This document shows, piece after piece, positions 1 through 7,157 of a DNA stretch of 64,000 bases (position 1 is the first letter of the stretch; every line of letters starts with the position of its first letter). A program made the translations under genes and the position numbers. The stretch is from Neorhizobium alkalisoli (lineage in GTDB: Bacteria; Pseudomonadota; Alphaproteobacteria; Rhizobiales; Rhizobiaceae). The stretch spans positions 186,001 to 250,000 of the forward strand of contig NZ_VIWP01000002.1 in assembly GCF_007829835.1 (NCBI RefSeq), given 5' to 3'. Under the pieces are notes generated by a model. It searched no databases, was not told the DNA's origin, and worked only from the letters and a program-made list of their open reading frames with translations.

Positions 1-8
1 TTTTCCAA

Positions 9-1211
9 ATGCAGAGCAAGTCTTCGCATCATGCGCTCGTGCTCGGCCTGCTTTCGGCCGTCGGTCTGTTTGCCCTCGACATGTATCTCCCCGCTTTGCC
101 GACCATCAGCGAAAACCTGAAGGCCGACAGCCATGCCGTCCAGGCGAGCCTGATCTCCTTTTTTGCCGCCATGGCGGTGTCGCAGATCGTTTACGGTCCG
201 CTGTCGGACATGTTCGGCCGCAAGCGCCCGCTTTATGTCGGCCTTTGCCTTTATCTGATCGGCTCGATCGGCTGCGCGCTGTCGCCGTCGATCGAATGGC
301 TGGTCGCCTTCCGCTTTCTGCAGGGCATGGGCGCCTGTGCCGGTGTCGTCATTTCCCGCGCCGTCGTGCGTGACCTGCATACCGGCCCGGCTGCGGCGGA
401 ACTGATGTCGCGGCTGATGCTGGTCTTCAGTGTGTCGCCCATTCTGGCACCGCTTGCCGGCAGTATCGTCACACTGTTCGGCGACTGGCGGCTGATCTTT
501 GCCGTCATGGCGATTGCCGGCGTCGCCGGTCTGGCCGTTGCCCTCTTCGGTCTGGAAGAAACCCGGCCGCAAGCGGCCCGCAGTGAAAGCTCGATCGCAG
601 GCGCCCTGCGCTCCTATGGCATGCTGCTGCGCGATCCCTATTATCTCGGCCTTGTCTTCATCGCCTCGTTCGGCATGTCGAGCTACATGATCTATGTCGC
701 CAACTCGTCCTTCGTGCTGATCGAGCATTACGGCCTGTCGCCGACCTTCTACAGCATCGTCTTTTCGATGAATGCCGTCGGTTTCATCGGCATGTCGCAG
801 CTGAACGGCTGGCTTTCGCGCAAGATCGGCCTGCGCAAGGTCATCCGCGGAGCGGTGCTCGGTTATGTCACGATGATGGTGGCGCTGGCGCTCGTCATGC
901 ATACCGGTTTCGACCGGCTGGAAATCATGGCCGCCTTCCTGTTCGGCGGTTACGCCTTCCTCGGCATGATCGTGCCGACGGCAGCCGTCCTTGCGCTCGA
1001 ACACCATGGGCGCATCGCCGGCACCGCGTCGGCGCTGATGGGCACGATCCAGTTCTGCACGTCGGCCGTGGTGATCGGCGTCGGCGGCCTGTTCGTCGAT
1101 GGCACGGCGCTGCCGATGGTGACCATCATCGCGATCTGCTCGCTTGTCGTCTGCGGCCTGTCGCTCTTCGTACTGCGCAGTTCGCGCGGTGCGATGGCGG
1201 CGGCCGAATAA
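9..1211 (+). CDS. Bcr/CflA-type MFS drug efflux transporter
   Basis: This is a 400-residue inner-membrane transporter with about twelve hydrophobic segments, probably exporting drugs or metabolites by proton antiport. The first membrane helix carries DMYLPALP (residues 24-31), typical of the Bcr/CflA group. The loop after helix 2 carries the MFS motif GPLSDMFGRKRP (residues 63-74). The ATG lies only eight bases into the window, so an upstream start cannot be excluded, although the length is normal for the family. It converges on prfB across a shared terminator. The substrate cannot be inferred from sequence. Confidence 0.9.
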   Translation: MQSKSSHHALVLGLLSAVGLFALDMYLPALPTISENLKADSHAVQASLISFFAAMAVSQIVYGPLSDMFGRKRPLYVGLCLYLIGSIGCALSPSIEWLVAFRFLQGMGACAGVVISRAVVRDLHTGPAAAELMSRLMLVFSVSPILAPLAGSIVTLFGDWRLIFAVMAIAGVAGLAVALFGLEETRPQAARSESSIAGALRSYGMLLRDPYYLGLVFIASFGMSSYMIYVANSSFVLIEHYGLSPTFYSIVFSMNAVGFIGMSQLNGWLSRKIGLRKVIRGAVLGYVTMMVALALVMHTGFDRLEIMAAFLFGGYAFLGMIVPTAAVLALEHHGRIAGTASALMGTIQFCTSAVVIGVGGLFVDGTALPMVTIIAICSLVVCGLSLFVLRSSRGAMAAAE

Positions 1212-1231
1212 CAAAACCATCATTGCAAACG

Positions 1232-1265
1232 AAAACGGCCGGATCGTAAGATCCGGCCGTTTTTT
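1232..1265. terminator. bidirectional intrinsic terminator between the MFS gene and prfB
   Basis: A perfect 14-bp stem (AAAACGGCCGGATC, loop GTAA, then its complement) is flanked by A and T runs on both sides. It can therefore end transcription of both convergent genes. Confidence 0.9.
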
Positions 1266-1286
1266 GTTGTCCGATGAAATCGAAGA

Positions 1287-2415
1287 TCAGTCGATGTCGG
1301 CTGCGACGTCGGCGGCACCGCTGATGCGGTGCGCGAGTGCGGCTTCCATGAACTCGTCCAGATCGCCATCCAGAACATCGTCCGGCGCCGTGCTGGAAAC
1401 ACCCGTGCGCAGGTCCTTGACCAGCTGGTAGGGCTGCAGAACGTAGGAGCGGATCTGGTGACCCCAGCCGATATCGGTCTTCGAGGCCGCTTCGGCATTG
1501 GCCGCGTCTTCGCGCTTCTTCAGTTCCGCTTCGTAGAGACGGGCACGCAGCATGTCCCAGGCCTTGGCGCGGTTCTTGTGCTGCGAACGTTCCTGCTGGC
1601 ACTGCACGACGATGCCGGACGGCATATGCGTGATACGCACGGCCGAGTCGGTCGTGTTGACGTGCTGGCCACCGGCGCCCGACGAGCGGTAGGTGTCGAT
1701 GCGGCAATCGCTCTCGTTGATGTCGATCTGAATCGAGTCATCGACGACCGGGTAGACCCAGATCGAGGAAAACGAGGTGTGACGGCGCGCATTGCTGTCA
1801 TAGGGAGAAATACGAACGAGGCGGTGAACGCCCGATTCGGTCTTCAACCAGCCATAGGCATTGTGGCCCTTGACGAGGATCGTCGCGGACTTGATGCCGG
1901 CTTCTTCGCCGTCATGCACTTCGAGAAGCTCGACCTTGAACTTCGAACGTTCGGCCCAGCGGGTATACATGCGCAGAAGCATGTTGGCCCAGTCCTGGCT
2001 TTCCGTGCCGCCGGCGCCGGAATGCACTTCGACATAGGTGTCGTTGCTGTCGGCTTCGCCCGAAAGCATGGCTTCCACCTGGCGGCGGCCTGCCTCTGCC
2101 TTCAGCGCCTTCAGCGCATCCTCGGCTTCCTTGACGATTGCCTCGTCTTTTTCTTCCTCGCCCATGGCAATCAGCTCGATATTGTCGTTGAGCTGCTGTT
2201 CCATGGCCCGGACGCCACTGATGCCGTCATCCAGCTGCTGGCGCTCGCGCATCAGCTTCTGGGCTTCGGTGGCATCGTTCCAGAGGTTGGGATCCTCGGA
2301 TTTGTTATTCAACCAGTCCAGTCGTCTTACCGCCTGATCCCAGTCAAAGATGCCTCCTCAGCAGGCTTATGGCCTGCTTGATTTCGTCGACTACGTTCTC
2401 GATTTCCGCGCGCAT
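1287..2415 (-). CDS. prfB: peptide chain release factor 2, expressed by programmed +1 frameshift
   Basis: RF2 releases finished proteins at UGA and UAA codons. The main reading frame begins in mid-protein. Translation from the ATG at 2415 gives 23 residues ([14 protein letters not shown]..., ending SLLRRHL) and then meets an in-frame TGA at 2346-2344. Skipping one base at CTT-TGA joins this to [12 protein letters not shown] and the rest, for a total of about 375 residues, normal for RF2. The catalytic GGQ lies near residues 248-250. The stop-recognition tripeptide reads SPY rather than the SPF of E. coli (near residues 203-205), within [15 protein letters not shown]. The TTG at 2312 is therefore an artefactual start. 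Confidence 0.97.
2343..2358 (-). promoter_or_regulatory. prfB programmed +1 frameshift site
   Basis: Read on the minus strand the site is AGGAGG, CAT, CTT, TGA, C. It has an internal Shine-Dalgarno, a 3-nt gap, the slippery CTT codon, and the UGA stop followed by C. Spacing and slippery codon match the classic E. coli prfB site. When RF2 is scarce, termination at UGA is slow and ribosomes slip forward, so the factor controls its own synthesis. Confidence 0.95.
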
Positions 2416-2522
2416 GGCGTTCTGCTTCTCGCTTTCAGATTTATCGGATTTCGGATTGCCGTGGACATAGTTGCGCCGGCCGCGGATGTAAAGGCCCGCG
2501 CCCGGCTCACGCCCAAGACGGA

Positions 2523-4979
2523 TCAGAAGAGGCCGGGCATGCCGGACGTGACGGCCTGCTGGGCCTGCGGCGAGGATTCCAGGATCTGGTCCTGGCTCAT
2601 GTATTCGCCGTCGCCGATGACGTGGAAGCTGTCGGCCGGGCCGGTGCCGGGCTTGAAGGCTTCCATGATCGTGTCGGGATCGCCTTCCGCAGCCGCCATG
2701 CCGGTCTTGCGGTTGACGGCCATGACCGTCATGCCTTCCGGCACGTGGAAGCGCTCAGCCGGCATGTGCTTTGCCGCACCCTCGAGGAATTCGTTGAAGA
2801 TCGGCGCGGCAAGCGTGCCGCCGCTGACCCGGCCAAGCGGTGACGGGGTGTCGAAGCCGATATAGAGGCCGGCGACGAGGTTCGGGGTGAAGCCCACGAA
2901 CCAGGCATCCTTTTCGTCGTTGGTGGTGCCGGTCTTGCCGGCGACGTCGCGATCCTTGACGGTGATCTTGCCGGCGGCGGTGCCGCGCTGGACGACGCCC
3001 TGCATCATCGAGGTGATCTGGTAGGAAGTCATCGGGTCGAGAACCTGCTCGCGGTTGTCGACGACGGTCGGCTCTTCCTGGTTCGCCCAGTCATTGGCGT
3101 TGCAGCCTTCGCAGGTGCGCTCCTCATGACGGAAGATCGTCTTGCCGTAACGGTCCTGGATGCGGTCGATGACGGTCGGCTTGATCTGCTTGCCGCCATT
3201 GGCGATGACCGCATAGGCCGAGACCATACGCATGACCGTGGTTTCGCCGGCGCCGAGCGACATGGCGAGAACCGGCAGCATCTTGTCATAGATGCCGAAA
3301 CGCTCTGCATATTCGGCAACCAGTTCCATGCCCATGTCCTGCGCAAGGCGGACGGTCATCTGGTTCCGCGAATGCTCGATACCGAAGCGCAGGGTCGAGG
3401 GACCGTTGCTGCCTTCATTGCCGTAATTGTCCGGCTTCCAGACCTGGCCGCCGGAAACGACCTCGATCGGTGCATCGAGAATGACCGAAGCCGGCGTATA
3501 GCCGTTGTCGAGTGCGGCCGAATACACGAAAGGCTTGAAGGACGAGCCGGGCTGGCGCATCGCCTGGGTGGCGCGGTTGAATTCCGACTGCGCATAAGAG
3601 AAGCCGCCGACCATGGCGAGAACGCGGCCGGTATTCGGGTCCATGGCAACGAAACCGCCCTGTACCTTAGGCGGCTGGCGCAGCCTGTAGGTCTTGGCCT
3701 GTTCGTTGATCGTCTCGACGTAAACGACATCGCCGGACTTCAGCACGCCGTCGGGAGACTTGGCTGTCTTGCGGTCGCCGGTGGCATCGCGATAGGCCCA
3801 TTTCATGTCGTCGGCAGCGATCGTACCGGTGACGCGGTCAGCTACAGGCTTGCCGGCACCATCGGTGTCGGGCTGCAGGCCAACGGTCACCGACTTGGCG
3901 GAGACGTCTGTCACGACGGCGAGCTTCCATTCCGGAATGTCGCCGAGCGCCTTCAGCTTTGCCAGTGCCGGACCCCAATCACCGCTCGGCGGGATCTGCG
4001 TGACCGGACCACGGTAACCGCGGCGCTCGTCGTAATCGATCAGGCCATCCTGCAGCGCATGACGGGCAAGAGCCTGCAGATCGGGATCAAGCGAGGTGCG
4101 GACCGAAAGGCCGCCCTCATACAGAACCTTGTCGCCGTAGCGTTCGATCAGCTGGCGGCGGACTTCCTCGGAGAAGAATTCCGAAGCGAAGACCTGGCCG
4201 CCGCCGCGGCGCAGATTGACGCCCAGCGGCTGCTTCTTGGCATCGTCGGCATCGCTCTGGGTGATGTAGCCATTCTCGGCCATACGGTCGATGACCCAGT
4301 TGCGGCGGTCCAGTGCTGCCTGGGTGTGGCGGAACGGATGATAGTTGTTCGGTCCCTTCGGCAGCGAAGCCAGATAAGCGGCTTCCGCCGTCGTCAGTTC
4401 GGTGACGGACTTGTTGAAATAGGTCAGTGCCGCACCGGCGATGCCGTAGGAGTTCAGGCCGAAGAAGATCTCGTTCAGGTAGAGTTCGAGGATCTTGTCC
4501 TTGGAATAGGTCTGCTCGATGCGGAAGGAGAGGATTGCTTCCTTGACCTTGCGGTCGATCGTCTGGTCGTTGGTCAGAAGAAAATTCTTCGCCACCTGCT
4601 GGGTAATGGTCGAGGCGCCTTCAGGGCGACGACCAGAACCGAAATTCTGCAGGTTGTTGAGAACTGCACGACCGAGACCGGAAATATCAACGCCCGGATG
4701 ATTGTAGAAGTTCTTGTCTTCGGCCGACAGGAAGGCTGCCTTGACGCGGTCCGGAATGGCCTGGATCGGCAGGAACAGGCGGCGCTCGCGGGCATATTCC
4801 GACATCAGCGCGCCGTTGCCGGCATGCACGCGGGTGGCGACGGGCGGCTCGTAGGAAGCCAAGACCTCGTAATTGGGCAGATCCTTGGCAACGCCATTCA
4901 GATAGATGGCGGCTGCAGCGGCGACACCCAGAAACAGGACGCAGCCCATGCCAAAGAAATATCCAATCAGTCTGATCAT
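2523..4979 (-). CDS. mrcA: class A penicillin-binding protein 1A
   Basis: This bifunctional peptidoglycan synthase (818 residues) polymerises glycan strands and cross-links peptides in the periplasm. An N-terminal membrane anchor (residues 4-26) is followed by a glycosyltransferase domain with EDKNFYNHPG (87-96, catalytic Glu87) and GASTITQQVAKN (121-132). The transpeptidase domain has the SxxK active site SSFK (479-482), SRN (537-539) and KTGT (682-685). Length is usual for the family. It lies between amiC and prfB on the same strand, 107 bases from prfB. The cell-wall pair amiC-mrcA is a common rhizobial arrangement. Confidence 0.97.
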   Translation of the reverse strand: MIRLIGYFFGMGCVLFLGVAAAAAIYLNGVAKDLPNYEVLASYEPPVATRVHAGNGALMSEYARERRLFLPIQAIPDRVKAAFLSAEDKNFYNHPGVDISGLGRAVLNNLQNFGSGRRPEGASTITQQVAKNFLLTNDQTIDRKVKEAILSFRIEQTYSKDKILELYLNEIFFGLNSYGIAGAALTYFNKSVTELTTAEAAYLASLPKGPNNYHPFRHTQAALDRRNWVIDRMAENGYITQSDADDAKKQPLGVNLRRGGGQVFASEFFSEEVRRQLIERYGDKVLYEGGLSVRTSLDPDLQALARHALQDGLIDYDERRGYRGPVTQIPPSGDWGPALAKLKALGDIPEWKLAVVTDVSAKSVTVGLQPDTDGAGKPVADRVTGTIAADDMKWAYRDATGDRKTAKSPDGVLKSGDVVYVETINEQAKTYRLRQPPKVQGGFVAMDPNTGRVLAMVGGFSYAQSEFNRATQAMRQPGSSFKPFVYSAALDNGYTPASVILDAPIEVVSGGQVWKPDNYGNEGSNGPSTLRFGIEHSRNQMTVRLAQDMGMELVAEYAERFGIYDKMLPVLAMSLGAGETTVMRMVSAYAVIANGGKQIKPTVIDRIQDRYGKTIFRHEERTCEGCNANDWANQEEPTVVDNREQVLDPMTSYQITSMMQGVVQRGTAAGKITVKDRDVAGKTGTTNDEKDAWFVGFTPNLVAGLYIGFDTPSPLGRVSGGTLAAPIFNEFLEGAAKHMPAERFHVPEGMTVMAVNRKTGMAAAEGDPDTIMEAFKPGTGPADSFHVIGDGEYMSQDQILESSPQAQQAVTSGMPGLF

Positions 4980-5246
4980 GTCCGAGCTACCGTTCAGCTT
5001 TCAGTCGGCGCGCAATGCGCACCATCGCATGGTTCAAGGCGTTTTGCACGGTGATTGCACCGACGCAAGGCTTGGGGCGATAAAACGCACCGTCTCCGCC
5101 GCATTCGGCTGGCCACGAATAATCGTCCGAATGTGAGGAAAATAGGGCTTCGCCCAAGTATTTCCGTGGGTTGTCTGCAAGGTTTACGATATTCGCCTGC
5201 ATCTGTGGCAGGCAGGCCACGTATTCGTGATCAGCAAAGCCCCGCA

Positions 5247-6518
5247 TCAGCCGCCGTTTGCGACGGATCGACCACGATACTGATCGACGGCCGCAGAGAT
5301 CAGGCCAGCGACTTTCTCACGCCATGCTTCATCGAGCAGTTGTCTTTCATCGTCCGGATTGGAGAGGAAACCGAGTTCGAGCAGTACCGACGGAAAATCC
5401 GGGGCGCGCAGAACCTGGAAGCCCGCCTGGCGGTGCGGATTGTTGATGAGGCCCACCTGCCCTTCGAAGGATTTGACCACCTTGTCGGCCAGCGACACCG
5501 AAAAGGCCTGGGTCTCGCGGCGGGTGAGATCGAGCAGGATGTCGGCAACCTCGGACGGACCAGCCTCCGGGCTGACACCGGCGATCTGGTCGGAAAGGTT
5601 TTCACGGGCGGCGAGATTTTCCGCCATGCGGTCGGACGCCTTGTCCGAGAGCGTGTAGACGGTCGCGCCGCGGATATCCTTCTGCGGAACCGTGTCGGCA
5701 TGCAGGGAGATGAACAGGTCGGCATGGTGCTGACGAGCAATCGTCACCCGCTCGGACAGGGACAGGAACGTGTCATCCTCCCGCGTCAGGAAGGCCTTCA
5801 CCCCCTGCAGCTTGTTCAGCTTGTCGGCGAGAAGCTTTGCGAAACCGAGCGTGATCACCTTTTCCGGCGTCTTGCTGGCGAGTGCCGTCGCACCGGCATC
5901 GATACCGCCATGGCCGGCATCGATCGCGACGGTGAAAACGCCATCGTCGGCGGCCAGCGGATTGGGCGCGGCCTCAACCGTCGAACCGTCATTCCAGTCC
6001 TGCCCCTTGAGCAGCGTGGCGAAATCGTCCTTGCTGGTCATCTCGGCATCGAGCACCAGCCGGTAACCGCCATTCTCCTCCTGGCGCGCCTCCGCCTTGA
6101 CCAGCCTGACCGGCTTGACCGAGGTCAGGACGATGCGGGCGCTGGCGCTGCCCATCGTGCCGTAGCGAATATCCTTGAACAGGCCGCGCGGGGAAAGATC
6201 GTCGGCCGGGAAGCCGAAGGCGGTTGCGGGCAGGTCGATGATGATCCGCTCCGGACCGCCGACATAATGAACCGAAAATTCCGGCTTGGCCTCGAAATCG
6301 ATGACGATGCGGGTTCTGGCGGCATCACCGGCGATGCGTGCGCCATAAGCGAGAATCGGCTGCGCCGCGCGGGCGCCCTGCCCCATCAGAACCGCGGCCA
6401 TCAGAAGCGCGACCCGGCAGGCGATTCGCGCCGAGATCCATCGAAATTGCAGCACTGGCGCATGGCCCGTCCCGCTTCGGGACAGGTCGGCGCCTGTCTG
6501 TTTCCGGTGAGCTTTCAA
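5247..6518 (-). CDS. amiC: N-acetylmuramoyl-L-alanine amidase with AMIN domain
   Basis: This periplasmic zinc amidase (423 residues) cuts peptide stems from murein during cell separation. A hydrophobic export signal sits late, at about residues 30-52, so a start downstream of the listed ATG is possible. An AMIN septal-targeting domain (about 55-165) precedes an Amidase_3 domain. Zinc ligands are visible as DAGHGG (His203), TPEK (Glu219) and SLHAD (His273). The likely catalytic glutamate lies in VLLELGFLSN near the C terminus. About 270 bases separate it from mrcA; a short reading frame there looks non-coding. Confidence 0.95.
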   Translation of the reverse strand: MKAHRKQTGADLSRSGTGHAPVLQFRWISARIACRVALLMAAVLMGQGARAAQPILAYGARIAGDAARTRIVIDFEAKPEFSVHYVGGPERIIIDLPATAFGFPADDLSPRGLFKDIRYGTMGSASARIVLTSVKPVRLVKAEARQEENGGYRLVLDAEMTSKDDFATLLKGQDWNDGSTVEAAPNPLAADDGVFTVAIDAGHGGIDAGATALASKTPEKVITLGFAKLLADKLNKLQGVKAFLTREDDTFLSLSERVTIARQHHADLFISLHADTVPQKDIRGATVYTLSDKASDRMAENLAARENLSDQIAGVSPEAGPSEVADILLDLTRRETQAFSVSLADKVVKSFEGQVGLINNPHRQAGFQVLRAPDFPSVLLELGFLSNPDDERQLLDEAWREKVAGLISAAVDQYRGRSVANGG

Positions 6519-7157
6519 CCCCAGTTCCCTACTCGAATACCCGCTTCAAGCCTGTCCCGAATGGAAAATCCCATATGCCAAGCCTGTATTGCAAGGAGTG
6601 ATGCGCGAAAACGCGCGAATCATGCCTTCCCGTCCTGATGTTTCATAAGAGGATCAAATCGATCGACAATATGGCGGATACGGGTTTTCCCTTGCTATTG
6701 TGACAGATAAACCATACAACGCAGGTGAAGGTTAAAGCGTTGACGGGATAGTCTGCCGATAGGCTGGCCAGCCTCTTAACGGGCCTGGCGCCGAGGACCG
6801 CAGTCATCCGCCGTCGCTACGCTTTATCCTGATACACACGATCCGTCCGGCGGTGGCCGGAAAAATACCGGATGGCACGCTATCCGTCGCTCAGTGGAGC
6901 AATTTCATCGGACCCTCAAGGGTCTATGTTTACGTCATTCTCGTTTGGTCTTTGATGTCGCGGCACAGTTTTCAGAACCGGGAGAGAACAAGGAAGCCTC
7001 TGGCTCCGTCTTCTTTCCGGTTGCCGTCACGACAGGTCCACCCGACGGGATCCCCCTTATCCGGCGCAACGACTGTCTCTCATGATCGGTCTGTCCCAGT
7101 TGAAATACTGGTGGCAGGCCTTTTTGCGGATGTGCGGCGCCGAGGAGCAGAACATCA
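6519..7157 (+). other. long non-coding leader upstream of rne
   Basis: About 640 bases lie between divergent amiC and rne with no convincing gene. A possible promoter lies at 6692-6720, which would give rne a leader of roughly 430 bases. The stretch contains several short inverted repeats (for example AAAGCGT near 6734 and ACGCTTT near 6820). Just before rne is the ribosome binding site GAGGAG (7142-7147). Long structured 5' leaders mediate autoregulation of rne in enterobacteria. Whether that applies here is inference. Confidence 0.5.
6692..6720 (+). promoter_or_regulatory. possible sigma-70-type promoter for rne
   Basis: TTGCTA and TACAAC are separated by exactly 17 bases. It is the best -35/-10 pair I can see in the leader, but the match to consensus is moderate. 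Confidence 0.3.

Noticed and set aside
3126-5054. Long plus-strand frame of 642 residues antisense to mrcA
   Set aside because: It is the shadow of a strongly coding gene with all PBP1A motifs; the translated frame has no family features.
4987-5247. 86-residue minus-strand frame between mrcA and amiC
   Set aside because: No recognisable features, no ribosome binding site evident, and its start lies at the amiC stop; treated as intergenic.
5055-6638. Plus-strand frame of 527 residues across amiC
   Set aside because: Antisense shadow; amiC has its zinc ligands and AMIN domain on the other strand.
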